From contig CALMZP010000091.1 in assembly GCA_937870635.1 (NCBI GenBank), forward strand, positions 17,654-81,653: a stretch of DNA of 64,000 bases, in the 5' to 3' direction. Of the stretch, positions 55,671-64,000 are shown piece by piece. How positions within the stretch are numbered: position 1 is the stretch's first letter; every line of letters starts with the position of its first letter. Under the pieces are notes generated by a model. That model was not told the DNA's origin. It searched no databases and worked only from the letters and a program-made list of their open reading frames with translations. The position numbers were made by a program, and so were the translations under genes. The DNA comes from an uncultured Acidobacteriota bacterium (GTDB lineage: Bacteria; Acidobacteriota; Thermoanaerobaculia; Gp7-AA8).

Positions 55671-56248
55671 CCTCTCTTGATCTCCCCGCGCTCGATCTTT
55701 TCCTTCAGCTTCAGGATTCCGTACATGAGACCGTCGGGAGTCGGCGGGCAACCGGGCACCCAGATATCGACAGGGATGATCTCGTCGATGCCCTGCACCA
55801 CGTGATAGGCGCGATAGAAGCCGCCGGACGTCGCGCAGGCACCCATGGCCAGGACGTACTTCGGCTCCGGCATCTGGTCGTAGATTTTCTTGAGGACGGG
55901 AGCGAGCTTGTCGACGATCGTGCCGGCGACGATCAGCAGGTCGGCCTGGCGCGGCGAGAAACGGACGACTTCCGCGCCGAAGCGGGCGATGTCGTACGCC
56001 GAGGAGACCATCGACATGAACTCGATCGCGCAGCAGGCCGTTCCGAAGGGGAGGGGCCAGAGGGAGTTGCCGCGGGCCCAGTTCACCATCGTGTCGAGCT
56101 TGGTGGTGAGGTACGAGCCGCCGCCCAGATCGTCCGACTCGTTGGCGGTTTCGCCGGGGAGGGTGATCAGCCCTTTTTCGGGGCCTTGACCGGGTGCGAC
56201 GCCGGTTTTCCGCTCGATGATCGAGGAATCGTTCTTGAGCACTGGCAT
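55667..56248 (-). CDS. nuoB: NADH-quinone oxidoreductase subunit B
   Basis: 193 residues. The cluster N2 ligands are the tandem Cys of [12 protein letters not shown], Cys in [15 protein letters not shown] and Cys in [15 protein letters not shown], all present. The N-terminal ~45 residues ([27 protein letters not shown]) form a family-typical variable leader. First gene of a nuoB-CD-I operon. nuoA, normally directly upstream, is not there: upstream lies a repeat-filled gap and then unrelated glycan genes. Confidence 0.94.
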   Translation of the reverse strand: MPVLKNDSSIIERKTGVAPGQGPEKGLITLPGETANESDDLGGGSYLTTKLDTMVNWARGNSLWPLPFGTACCAIEFMSMVSSAYDIARFGAEVVRFSPRQADLLIVAGTIVDKLAPVLKKIYDQMPEPKYVLAMGACATSGGFYRAYHVVQGIDEIIPVDIWVPGCPPTPDGLMYGILKLKEKIERGEIKRG

Positions 56249-56602
56249 AAGTTAGGTTCTCAGGCGGTGGGGTGCAGCCGAGGGCGGGGCGATTCTATGC
56301 ATTAGAGAAAAGTTTCACAAGCTAAGGAACAGGGTGCCCGGGACGGGTATGCCATGCGAAATCAAGGCCTTGTTCCTCCCTTCTCCCCCAGCGAAGACTT
56401 GGGGGGAGAAGGTGTCGCGGAGCGACGGATGAGGGGGAGGGGGTTCGGGTGGGGAGATTCGAGGGATCAGGCTCGAGAGGGGAATGTTCAATGTTGAATG
56501 TTGAATGTTGAATGTTGAAAGGCGTCCAATTCAACATTCACCATTCAACATTGAACATTCAACATTCCCGTAGTACCCAGTCTCCGCGGAGAAGGGGTGA
56601 TC
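56249..56602. repeat. Gap with heptamer inverted repeat H12 (GAATGTT type)
   Basis: 56482-56519 has five tandem GAATGTT/CAATGTT units. 56528-56569 has the inverted units (ATTCAAC, ATTCACC, ATTGAAC). The rest of the 354-nt gap is a pyrimidine-rich stretch (CTCCCTTCTCCCCCAG near 56380) and its GGGGGAGAAGG counterpart around 56401-56413, another weak inverted repeat, plus the nuoB upstream region. No gene seen; nuoB's promoter must lie near its 56249 side. Confidence 0.88.
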
Positions 56603-57370
56603 TCAGCGCACCAGGCTTTTCTCGAAGTCCTCGGCCACCCGCTCCGCGCGAAAGGCTTCCGCTTTTTCCCGACCCTCCGCCCGAAGCCGCTCGCGCAGCT
56701 CGTCGTCGCTGAGAACTTCGATCAGCCTCTCGCCGAGCTCGACCGCGGTCCGTGCCCCGGCAAGAAGCGGGATTCCCGCCGCCATTGCTCCGCGAGAGAG
56801 GAAGCCGGGCCTGCCGGGCGCCACCACCACATCGCACGAATGAAGCAGGCGCACGGTCTCCTCGGCGTTGAGACCGACGTGATACTCCTCGACGCTGTCG
56901 AGCGGTTCCTCGCGCGACGGCGCCCATGGAGCCATGCGAACGAGGTCGATCTTCTGGTGGAACCACCGGGCGTGCGTGATCGCCCCGTAGCCGTCATCGA
57001 GCCGCGCGTTGTCGTCCTGCGAAGCGCCGGCGAGCAGCACTCGCAGCGGATCGTGTTCGCGCGGGGTGCGTTCGCGATAGATCTCGTCGGGAACGATGCC
57101 GGCGTCGAGGCCCGTGATCGCGCGCTCGCCCGCGGCGCGCGCCGTGCGCGGCGACGTGGCGATGACCACGTCAGCGGCGTCGAGATCGGACATCCGCCAG
57201 TCGTCGACCTCGATCCAGTCGGCGCGTTTCCCTCCGAAGTACGGAACAGGCCGCTCGACGGTAATGATGCGCGCTTCGTGGCCGCGGACGACGAGCGCAT
57301 CCGCCAGCAGCCCCGATGAATCGTCGAGCTCGCGGCCGGGAGGGAGGTCGAGAAGCCAGGTGATGCGCAT
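56603..57370 (-). CDS. Glycosyltransferase-like protein (GT4/GT-B fold)
   Basis: 255 residues. MRITWLLDLPPGRELDDSSG at the N-terminus and HSCDVVVAPGRPGFLSRGAMAAGIPLLAGARTAVELGERLIEVLSDDELRERL near the C-terminus match the end of GT4-type enzymes (donor-binding region E-x7-E is degenerate). It is short (normal ~370), with the central donor domain reduced. Probably part of polysaccharide or glycoprotein assembly. The start overlaps the methyltransferase stop by 1 nt (TGATG), so coupled. Confidence 0.75.
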   Translation of the reverse strand: MRITWLLDLPPGRELDDSSGLLADALVVRGHEARIITVERPVPYFGGKRADWIEVDDWRMSDLDAADVVIATSPRTARAAGERAITGLDAGIVPDEIYRERTPREHDPLRVLLAGASQDDNARLDDGYGAITHARWFHQKIDLVRMAPWAPSREEPLDSVEEYHVGLNAEETVRLLHSCDVVVAPGRPGFLSRGAMAAGIPLLAGARTAVELGERLIEVLSDDELRERLRAEGREKAEAFRAERVAEDFEKSLVR

Positions 57371-58515
57371 CAGCCGTTCCGTGCGATCACGTAGTAGCCG
57401 CTCGCGGTGAGGTCCTCACGGGAGAACGGCACGGCACCGCTCTCCAGCCGGTTCATCAGCTGTTCGCCGGGCGGCGTCACTCCGATCTCCTGCGGTGTGA
57501 TCTCGACGGGCGTCCATCCGGAGATCGCCAGCAGGTCCTCGATCGACTTCCGCGTGAAGAAGCGGAGATGGCCGACGCAGGCCAGTCCCATGTAGACGTA
57601 GTCGAAGCGGCCGGCGAGAAGGTCGGCGATGATCGAGGCATTGGCGAGGTTGGGGAGACTGAGCAGAAGTTTTCCATCCGGGGTGGCGATGCGACGGAGA
57701 TCGCTGAGAAACGACCAGGGATCGGCGAGGTGCTCGACGATATCGCCGCCGATGATCCACTCGAATTTCTCATGCAGCAGGGAGATGATCTCGTTCGCGT
57801 CGCCCTGGTAGACGACGTCGATCCGCCGTTTGGCGATCGCCGCCGCCTCGGGATCGAGCTCAATACCGGCCACGTGGCATTTCTGCCGCTGCTTGATGGC
57901 ATATCCCAGGCTGCCTTCGCCGCAGCCGAATTCGAGGATGGATTTCGCGTCGGTGGGGATGCGCACCAGCAGGTCTTCGCGCACCTGGCCGCGCATCGAT
58001 GCCCAGCGGTGCACGTAGTCCGAGCGAGAGATCGCCACCGTGCGGCCATCCAGCGCGTGATGAATCGGCGTGCGGATCGCGTCGAGAAACTCGGTGCGGC
58101 AGAGAAACGCGGAGGGATCGTCCTTGCCCCACGCCACGCGTTCGACCTGCGGACCGCGGCTCTTCATCTGGCTGATGACGAGCTCCAGCTCACGAAGCGT
58201 CATGTACAGCGACGGGAGATCGACGTGCTGCGTGGGATTCGTGGCGACGTTGGAGACGGGAACCGCGGCATCGGCGTCGCCCAGCGCGCCGAGGAGCGAC
58301 GTGGCGAGGTCGTCGCCCGCGAGCAGCATCGGATCAGTGATCACGAGGACGTGCGATTCCTCGACCTCGGCCACGGCGTCGGCGGCCGCGGCATGTTCAG
58401 CGTAGTAGTAAACGCGTGCGCCCGGCGCGTGCAGCCGCCGGTCCGCCTGCCAGCTCGCGTAGCGCTCCTCGATGGCCGGATGGTCGTAGCGTGGAAAAAG
58501 GACGGCGATGGCCAT
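57370..58515 (-). CDS. Two-domain protein: N-terminal glycosyltransferase-like region plus SAM methyltransferase
   Basis: 381 residues. The first ~185 residues (YYYAEHAAAADAV, LGDADAAVPVSNVATNPTQHVDLPSLYMT) resemble a nucleotide-sugar-type domain but no DxD is certain. The C-terminal half is a class I methyltransferase: motif I ILEFGCGEGSLGYAI (SAM-binding), then IIGGDIVEHLADPWSFLSDLRRIATPDGKLLLSLPN (motif II/III). This arrangement fits sugar or lipid-linked glycan modification. It is 21 nt downstream of the truncated glycosyltransferase gene and overlaps the next by 1 nt. Confidence 0.82.
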   Translation of the reverse strand: MAIAVLFPRYDHPAIEERYASWQADRRLHAPGARVYYYAEHAAAADAVAEVEESHVLVITDPMLLAGDDLATSLLGALGDADAAVPVSNVATNPTQHVDLPSLYMTLRELELVISQMKSRGPQVERVAWGKDDPSAFLCRTEFLDAIRTPIHHALDGRTVAISRSDYVHRWASMRGQVREDLLVRIPTDAKSILEFGCGEGSLGYAIKQRQKCHVAGIELDPEAAAIAKRRIDVVYQGDANEIISLLHEKFEWIIGGDIVEHLADPWSFLSDLRRIATPDGKLLLSLPNLANASIIADLLAGRFDYVYMGLACVGHLRFFTRKSIEDLLAISGWTPVEITPQEIGVTPPGEQLMNRLESGAVPFSREDLTASGYYVIARNG

Positions 58516-58536
58516 CGGTCTGGATTGTATGCGTGA

Positions 58537-58908
58537 TCAGGACCACGTGCCCCGGGACCGGTTCTCGAACCACTCTGCGAGCCGGCGTCCAGTCTCTGCC
58601 GCGCGGAACTGTTCGACGACCTTGCGCCCGCGCTCTGCGAGAGCGGACCTGAGCCTGGAGTCGTTGATCAGTCTCACGAGTTGTGAGCCCATCTCCACGC
58701 CATCGCCTTCGGGTGCGAACAGCGCATGATCGCGACGCTCACTCCACGACAGGAACGAAGGAATCTCCGACAGAACCGCCGGCACTCCTCCCGCCATTGC
58801 CTCCGCTGCGGGCAATCCGAAGCCCTCCTCCGCACGGCTGGGACCGAGGAAGATGTCGGAGGTAGCGAACATGCTGGTCATGGTCGCGGTGGTCACGGCG
58901 ACGTGAAA
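58537..58908 (-). CDS. C-terminal part of a GT4-type glycosyltransferase (5' part replaced at the junction)
   Basis: The frame's last 123 residues are an intact GT-B C-terminal domain: MTSMFATSDIFLGPSRAEEGFGLPAAEAMAGGVPAVLSEIPSFL, with the EGFGLPAAEAMA donor-binding motif, then ERRDHALFAPEGDGVEMG. The N-terminal two-thirds of the enzyme are missing; upstream of ~58908 the same frame continues into MutS2. The remainder is in operon with the two genes downstream, so the original gene was probably ~370-400 residues in the same cluster. Confidence 0.85.
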   Translation of the reverse strand, partial: FHVAVTTATMTSMFATSDIFLGPSRAEEGFGLPAAEAMAGGVPAVLSEIPSFLSWSERRDHALFAPEGDGVEMGSQLVRLINDSRLRSALAERGRKVVEQFRAAETGRRLAEWFENRSRGTWS

Positions 58909-58920
58909 CTCGGCCGCGAG
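58900..58920. other. Junction between two genome types inside one open reading frame
   Basis: Left of here the sequence shares repeats, codon bias and synteny with the rest of the window. Right of here G+C rises sharply, repeat families A-C and heptamers cease, and gene content is actinobacterial. The MutS2 coiled coil (EAERAREAAERARQAAEARAT) passes directly into the glycosyltransferase in frame. No IS, tRNA or att-like repeat is visible at the point. Confidence 0.8.
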
Positions 58921-60582
58921 CTCGGTCGCGCGCGCCTCCGCCGCCTGCCGCGCGCGCTCGGCCGCCTCGCGCGCCCGCTCGGCCTCGGCACGCTCGGCCA
59001 CTGCTCCCCGCTCGGCCGCCTCCGCCTCCGCGAGCAGCTCGGCGACGCGCAGCCGCTCGGGCGTCACGCGCTCGCGCGCGTCGGCGACGACCGCCGCCGG
59101 CAGGCCGAGCCGCTCGGCGATGCGCAGCGCGTGCGATGTCCCCGGGCGGCCGAGCTCGACGCGGTACAGCGGCGCCTGCGTCTCGAGGTCGAAGCCGGTG
59201 GCGGCGTTCGCGACCCCCTCGGCGGCGCTCGCCCACTCCTTCAGCTCCGCGAAGTGGCTCGTCGCCACCGTCAGCCGCGCCTGGCCGGCGAGGCGGGCGA
59301 GCAGCGCCTGCGCCAGCGCCGCGCCCTCGACCGGGTCGGTGCCGGCGACGACCTCGTCGAGGAGGACGAGCGAGCGGTCCGTGGCGGCGCCGAGGATCTC
59401 GACGAGGCTGCGCAGGTGGCCGGAGAAGGTCGAGAGGCTCATCGCAATCGACTGCTCGTCGCCGATGTCGGCGAGCAGACGGTCGAACACGGGCAGCGCC
59501 GCCTCCGCCGCCGGCGGGCGCAGGCCCGCCTGATGGAGGACGGCGGCCAGCCCGAGCGTCTTCAGCGCCACCGTCTTGCCGCCCGTGTTCGGCCCGCTGA
59601 TCACGAGCGCGCGCAGGCGGCCGAGGTCGAGGTCGATCGGCACCGCCGCCGCCGGGTCGAGCAGCGGGTGGCGCGCGCCGAGCAGGCGGACGTCGTCGCC
59701 GACCGTCACCTCGGCTCCGCGCCAGCGGCGCGAGAGCGCCGCGCAGGCGAGCGCCAGGTCGATCGCCCCGACCGCGTCCACGAGCGCGGCGACGCGATCG
59801 GCGCGCTCGCCGACGAGCGCCGACAGCCGCGCGAGGATCCGCTCCACCTCCTCGCGCTCGGCGCTCGCCGCCTCGCTCAGGCGGTTGTTCAGGTCGACGA
59901 CCGCGAACGGCTCGACGAAGAGGGTCTGGCCGGAGCCGGAGGCGTCGTGGACGATCCCGGGGACGCTCGCCCGCGAGGAGGCCTTGACGGCGAGCACCGG
60001 GCGGCCGGCGCGCTCGCTGACGAAGCTCTCCTGCAGGTGCTCGCGGAGGCCCGGCTCGCGCGCCAGGCGCCGCAGGCGCTCGGCCGCCTCGTGACGGCCG
60101 GTGCGCAGCTCGCGACGCAGCCGCCGCAGCGCCGGCGAGGCGCCGTCGCGCAGGTCGGAGCCGTCCTCCTCGACCGCGGCGCCGATCTCGTCGGCGAGCG
60201 CGGCCAGGCCGGGGTCGATCGCCCCGGCGAGCTCGAGCAGGGCCGGCGCGCCCTCGGCCTGCTCGAGCGCGCGCCGCGCGGCGAGCGCCGTCGCCACCGC
60301 GACGCGGACGTCGCGCAGGCGGGCCGGGTCGAGCGCGCCGCCGCGCGACGCGAGCGAGACCGCGTCCCGCACGTCCCGGACGCCGTCCAGCCGCGGCTCC
60401 GCCGCCTCGTCGAGGAGCGCGACCGCCTCGGCCGTGAGCCGCTGGCGGCGCTCGACCTCCGCGGGGTCGGGCGACGGCGCCAGCGCCAGCGCGAGGGCCC
60501 GCCCGGGCTCGCTCGCGGCCGCGCCCGCCAGCCGCTCGAGGATCGCGGGCAGCTCGAGCAGCCCCAGCGTGCGCGCGTCCAC
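58909..60582 (-). pseudogene. mutS2: Endonuclease MutS2, 3'-truncated at the junction
   Basis: Start GTG 60580-60582 ([19 protein letters not shown]), typical for MutS2; GTG 60613-60615 is an alternative. It has the core domain, the ABC ATPase Walker A SGPNTGGKTVALKT, the Q/S region MSLSTFSGHLRSL, Walker B LVLLDEVVAGTDP and the coiled-coil clamp beginning RVAELLAEAEAAERG. It ends after ~558 residues, before the KOW and Smr nuclease domains expected in a ~780-residue protein. The gene is incomplete only because of the junction at ~58908. Divergent from proV. Confidence 0.88.
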
Positions 60583-60665
60583 GCGTCGAGTGTACGTCGC
60601 GCCCTCGACGGACACGTATATTCGTGGTATATCAACGCGGTCGTGACGTCTGGCACGCGCCCGGC
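60583..60665. promoter_or_regulatory. Divergent intergenic region between mutS2 and proV
   Basis: 83 nt in the actinobacterial part. TATATTCGTGGTATATC (60617-60633) is the only AT-rich patch and a plausible -10 for one or both genes. No repeat. Osmoregulation of proV is expected for the family but cannot be read from this sequence. Confidence 0.35.
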
Positions 60666-61748
60666 ATGAGCGAGGCTGCGACGGTCGCGGGCCCGGCTTC
60701 GTCGTCCGCCCACACCATCGACCGCAGCGGCGAGCCGCTCATCCGCGCCAGCGGGGTGTGGAAGATCTTCGGCCCCAGGGCCGACCGCATCGTCGGCACG
60801 CCCGACGCCGACCTCCCCCGCGCGGAGCTGCGCGCGAAGACCGGCTGCGTCGCGGCCGTGCGCGACGTCTCGATCGAGGTCTGGCCCGGCGAGGTCTTCG
60901 TCGTCATGGGCCTCTCCGGCTCCGGCAAGTCGACGCTCGTGCGCACCCTGATCCGGCTGATCGAGCCGACCGCGGGGCAGATCACGATCGCCGGCCGCGA
61001 CGTCACCGCCGCCGGCCGCGGCGAGCTGCGCGACCTCCGCCGCCACGACGTCTCGATGGTCTTCCAGCACTTCGGCCTGCTCGCGCACCGCCGCGTGATC
61101 GACAACGTCGCCTTCGGCCTCGAGGTGCAGGGGATGCCGAAGGCCGAGCGGCTCGCCCGCGCGCGGGAGATGCTCCGCCTGGTCGGGCTCGAGGACGTCG
61201 AGAACGCCTTCCCCGACCAGCTCTCCGGCGGCATGCAGCAGCGCGTCGGCGTCGCCCGCGCGTTCGTCGTCAACCCGAAGGTGATGCTCTACGACGAGCC
61301 GTTCAGCGCCCTCGACCCGCTCATCCGCCGCGACATGCAGGACGAGATCTGCCGCCTCCAGGTCGAGACCGGCAAGACGATGGTCTTCATCACCCACGAC
61401 CTGCCCGAGGCGCTGCGGCTGGGCGACCGGATCGCGATCATGCGCGACGGCGCCATCGTCCAGCTCGGCACGCCCGAGGACCTCGTCGGCTCGCCCGCGG
61501 ACGACTACGTCGCCAACTTCGTGCGCGACATCCCCCGCAGCCACGTGCTGACGCTGCGCTGGATCATGCGCCCGGCCGCGCCGGGCGAGGAGGACGGCCC
61601 GCACCTGCCGGTCGGGACGACGGTGAGGGACGCCGTCCCCGCGATCGCCGCCAGCGAGCGGCCCGTCTGCGCCGTCGAGGACGGGCGCGTCGTCGGCGTC
61701 GTCGACCGCACCGCCGTCCTGCGCGCAATCGCGGGCGAGGAGGACTGA
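60666..61748 (+). CDS. proV: Glycine betaine/proline ABC transporter ATP-binding subunit
   Basis: 360 residues from ATG 60666. It has Walker [11 protein letters not shown]-loop VFQHFGLL, signature [14 protein letters not shown], Walker [14 protein letters not shown] and the switch His in [11 protein letters not shown]. After the ATPase, a C-terminal ~80-residue region resembles one CBS motif ([35 protein letters not shown]), as in OpuAA/ProV, but only one of the usual two CBS repeats is clear. First gene of a proV-proW-proX operon. Codon use is far more G/C-biased than left of 58.9 kb. Confidence 0.93.
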   Translation: MSEAATVAGPASSSAHTIDRSGEPLIRASGVWKIFGPRADRIVGTPDADLPRAELRAKTGCVAAVRDVSIEVWPGEVFVVMGLSGSGKSTLVRTLIRLIEPTAGQITIAGRDVTAAGRGELRDLRRHDVSMVFQHFGLLAHRRVIDNVAFGLEVQGMPKAERLARAREMLRLVGLEDVENAFPDQLSGGMQQRVGVARAFVVNPKVMLYDEPFSALDPLIRRDMQDEICRLQVETGKTMVFITHDLPEALRLGDRIAIMRDGAIVQLGTPEDLVGSPADDYVANFVRDIPRSHVLTLRWIMRPAAPGEEDGPHLPVGTTVRDAVPAIAASERPVCAVEDGRVVGVVDRTAVLRAIAGEED

Positions 61749-61794
61749 GATCTCGACCGTCGTCGAGCCGGTCGTCGCCGCCCCGGTCCACGAG

Positions 61795-63726
61795 GTGCGG
61801 CCCTGGTGGCGCGGGCGGACGGTCCAGGTGGCGGCGCTGCTCGCGGTCATGTGGCTCGCGTACCGCGCCTTCGGGCTCGAGCATCCCTGGCCGGAGCGGC
61901 TCGAATGGAACGCGCTCGCCGGCCACCTGAACGACTTCCAGGTCTGGCTGCTCGACCGGCGGGCGGCCGACGACGCCGGGCTCGTCTTCCAGGTGTTCGA
62001 CGGGTTCCGGGTGCTCGTCGACGACCTCGTCACGTGGCTCACCGACCTCCTGCTCTGGGCGACCTGGGCGGGGACGGCGGCGGCCGGGACGCTGGTCGTG
62101 CTGCGGTTCGGCGGCTACCGGGCGGCGCTCGTGATCGCGGCCGCCTTCGCCTGCTTCGCGGCGATGGGCCTCTGGGAGCAGAGCGTGCAGACGCTGGCGC
62201 TGATGCTGACCGCCGTCGCCCTCTCGCTGCTCGTCGGCATGCCGCTCGGCGTCCTCGCCGGCCGCTCCCCGCGCGTCGACCGGACGCTCACGCCCGTCCT
62301 CGACGCGATGCAGATCGTGCCCGCCTTCGCCTACCTGATGCCGGTCGTGATCCTCTTCTCGGTCGGACCCGCGGCGGCAGTCGTCTCGACGATGATCTAC
62401 GCGATCCCGCCCGCAGTGCGGATCACCGCGCTCGGCATTCGCGGCGTCCAGCCGAACACGGTCGAGGCCGCCCAGGCGCTCGGGGCGACACGGGTGCAGG
62501 TGCTGCGGAAGGTGCAGCTCCCGCTCGCGCGCCGCCTGCTCCTGCTCGCCGTCAACCAGACGATCCTCTTCGCGCTCTCGATGGTCGTCATCGCCGGGCT
62601 GATCGGCGGCCGCGGTCTCGGCGACGTCGTCACCAACGGCCTCTACTCGAACCCGGCGCTCGCGATCCTCGGCGGCTTCGCGATCGTGATCATGGCGATC
62701 GCGCTCGACCGCTCGACCGAGGCGATCGCGAACCGCACCGACCCGGCCCGCCGCCACCTCACGGACACCCTCCGCCGGCGGCTCCGCCTCGCCACGCTCG
62801 CGACCGCCGGCGGCGTCGTCGCCGCGGTCGCGATCGCCAGGGCGGCGGGCGCCGCCGACGTCTACCCCGAGGAGCACACGGCGCAGGAGTGGCTCCTCGC
62901 CCGCATCCAGTCCGTGCTCGACTTCGTCCAGGACCCCACCTCCTGGGTGTTCTCGCTCACGGAGCCGGTGGGAACGTTCCTGCTCGTCCACCTGCTGCAG
63001 CCGCTGCGCGCCTTCCTCGTCGAGACGCCGTGGTTCGTCACCGTCGCCTGCCTGACGCTGATCGCGCTCGTCCTCTCCGGGCGCCGGGCGGGGCTGACCG
63101 TGCTCGCCATGCTCGCCGGGATCGGCGTCCTCGGCGAGTGGGAGGCGGCGATGGACACCGCCTCGCAGGTCGTCGTCGCCACCGTCCTCGCGGTCGCGAT
63201 CGGGCTCGTGCTCGGCACCTTCGCGGCCGAGAGCCGCACCGTCTCCCGCCTCCTCCGCCCCGTCAACGACGTGCTGCAGACGCTGCCGCAGCTCGTCTAC
63301 ATCATCCCCTTCATCTACCTGATGCCCGTCTCGATCGTGCCCGGCGTCGTCGCGGGCGTCCTCTACGCGTTCCCGGTCGTCGTCCGGCTCGTCGAGCGCG
63401 GCGTCCGCGACGTCGCCCCCGAGTCGGTCGAGGCGGCCTCCGCCTACGGCGCCACGCGCCGTCAGCTGCTCGCCAAGGTGAAGATCCCGCTCGCCGGCGA
63501 CGCGATCATGCTGGGTGTCAACCAGGGGATCATCATGGTGCTCGCCGTCGTCGTCATCGGCGGGCTCGTCGGCTCCGGCGGGCTCGGCTACGAGGTCGCC
63601 GAGGGCCTCCAGCGCAACGAGTTCGGCCAGGGCGTGATCGCCTCGCTCGCCATCCTCGGCCTCGGCATCGCGCTCGACCGGGTCACCCGCGGGCGCCGTG
63701 CCCCACGCCGGCAGGGAGCCGGGTAG
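61795..63726 (+). CDS. proW: Glycine betaine ABC transporter permease, two permease units fused
   Basis: 643 residues from GTG 61795; upstream in-frame codons after the proV stop (ISTVVEPVVAAPVHE) look coding but lack a start. Two MetI-like permease modules are in tandem, each with the EAA loop: EAAQALGATRVQVLRKVQLPLA (about 222-243) and EAASAYGATRRQLLAKVKIPLA (about 545-566). Each has ~5-6 transmembrane segments. One polypeptide thus supplies both halves of the pore that ProW normally makes as a homodimer. Works with ProV and ProX. Confidence 0.9.
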   Translation: MRPWWRGRTVQVAALLAVMWLAYRAFGLEHPWPERLEWNALAGHLNDFQVWLLDRRAADDAGLVFQVFDGFRVLVDDLVTWLTDLLLWATWAGTAAAGTLVVLRFGGYRAALVIAAAFACFAAMGLWEQSVQTLALMLTAVALSLLVGMPLGVLAGRSPRVDRTLTPVLDAMQIVPAFAYLMPVVILFSVGPAAAVVSTMIYAIPPAVRITALGIRGVQPNTVEAAQALGATRVQVLRKVQLPLARRLLLLAVNQTILFALSMVVIAGLIGGRGLGDVVTNGLYSNPALAILGGFAIVIMAIALDRSTEAIANRTDPARRHLTDTLRRRLRLATLATAGGVVAAVAIARAAGAADVYPEEHTAQEWLLARIQSVLDFVQDPTSWVFSLTEPVGTFLLVHLLQPLRAFLVETPWFVTVACLTLIALVLSGRRAGLTVLAMLAGIGVLGEWEAAMDTASQVVVATVLAVAIGLVLGTFAAESRTVSRLLRPVNDVLQTLPQLVYIIPFIYLMPVSIVPGVVAGVLYAFPVVVRLVERGVRDVAPESVEAASAYGATRRQLLAKVKIPLAGDAIMLGVNQGIIMVLAVVVIGGLVGSGGLGYEVAEGLQRNEFGQGVIASLAILGLGIALDRVTRGRRAPRRQGAG

Positions 63727-63767
63727 CCGGCGTGCCCACCCGTCAACACCCGTCCAAGGAGGGTCAC

Positions 63768-64000
63768 ATGTCGAAACGTCTCGGAGCGCTGCTCGTCGCG
63801 GCGGCCGCCGCGGTCGCGCTCACGGTCGCCGGGGCCGCGCTCGCCCGGGGCGGCGCGGCCGACTGCGGCGACGTCGTCATCAACGAGAACGCCTGGGCCG
63901 GCTCGACCGCCAACGTCTACGTCGCCAAGTACGTGCTCGAGAAGAACCTCGGCTGCGACGTCGAGATCACGAAGATCGCCGAGATCCCCGTCTTCCAGGC
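63768..64000 (+). CDS. proX: Glycine betaine-binding protein, N-terminal part (window edge)
   Basis: ATG 63768 is preceded by AAGGAGGG (63757-63764), a strong ribosome site. The leader MSKRLGALLVAAAAAVALTV is followed by a signal peptide cut and GDVVINENAWAGSTANVYVAKYVLEKNLGCDVEITKIAEIPVFQA, the usual opening of OpuAC/ProX binding proteins (aromatic box lies further on). It is cut by the window end. Third gene of the operon; 41 nt after proW. Confidence 0.9.
   Translation, partial: MSKRLGALLVAAAAAVALTVAGAALARGGAADCGDVVINENAWAGSTANVYVAKYVLEKNLGCDVEITKIAEIPVFQ

Noticed and set aside
58537..60615. A genuine MutS2-glycosyltransferase fusion protein
   Set aside because: Both partners lack essential halves, composition changes exactly at the join, and the flanking gene neighbourhoods belong to different genome types; in-frame continuity has a one-in-three chance.
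58726..60669. Long plus-strand frame of 647 codons opposite MutS2
   Set aside because: Antisense shadow of a very high-GC gene; Arg/Ala-rich composition, no motif, while the minus strand encodes clear MutS2 motifs.

Overview
The first ~58.9 kb reads as a chromosomal segment of a high-GC, Gram-negative-type bacterium. Acidobacteriota (Thermoanaerobaculia-like) is the best guess. The reasons are two Ser/Thr kinases fused to TolB/PD40 propellers, several secreted propeller-type proteins, YfhO and DUF2207 membrane proteins, a DUF5777 barrel, and intergenic space full of short palindromic repeats. This is inference from gene content; there is no rRNA or marker gene that settles it. The last ~5.1 kb (from about 58,908) has visibly higher G+C, different codon use and none of those repeats. 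It encodes a truncated MutS2 and a proVWX glycine-betaine transporter of actinobacterial (Thermoleophilia-like) character. The boundary falls inside one open frame joining a glycosyltransferase C-terminus to a MutS2 N-terminus, so a chimeric contig join is the simplest explanation and recent transfer the alternative.

Layout: 0-15 kb holds housekeeping and degradative genes (GH3 glycosidase, PfkA, thermonuclease, kinase-propeller), an autoregulated BlaI/BlaR-type pair with visible operators, an S9 peptidase, a DUF2207 protein and a periplasmic peroxiredoxin. 15-29 kb holds a second kinase-propeller coupled to a DDAH-like hydrolase, a CPXCG protein, an adenosine-deaminase-like enzyme, rhodanese, an RsuA-type pseudouridine synthase, a decayed TPR-like gene, a YfhO membrane protein, a deletion remnant of type II NADH dehydrogenase, an M19 dipeptidase and a HAD phosphatase. 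29.9-36.8 kb is a tightly overlapping plus-strand run: GNAT, stand-alone B12-binding domain, enoyl-CoA hydratase, methylcrotonyl-CoA carboxylase beta, HAD, nucleotide-sugar dehydrogenase, SDR epimerase and GT2. 36.9-46.2 kb holds membrane and secreted proteins, a CX4CH cytochrome-like lipoprotein, a GAF/HD-GYP regulator, HAD, MFS and peptide deformylase. 46.2-52.4 kb is a minus-strand operon of four secreted propeller-like or related proteins (two frameshifted) around a cysteine desulfurase. 52.7-56.2 kb has a ferritin-like protein and a nuoB-nuoCD-nuoI cluster without nuoA. 56.6-58.9 kb is part of a polysaccharide or glycan cluster cut by the junction.

The most striking non-coding feature is at least 12 intergenic loci built of tandem 7-nt units facing their own inverted copies. 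The heptamer sequence differs between loci (GGATTTT, TTAACCG, GAATGTT, GGTCCAA, GAACGAT types), but the period and the inverted architecture are constant. Most sit directly on stop codons, and two loci carry an unrelated ~90-nt stem-loop element between the heptamer arms. Two other palindromic families are interspersed. The heptamer loci resemble the STRR repeats of heterocystous cyanobacteria.
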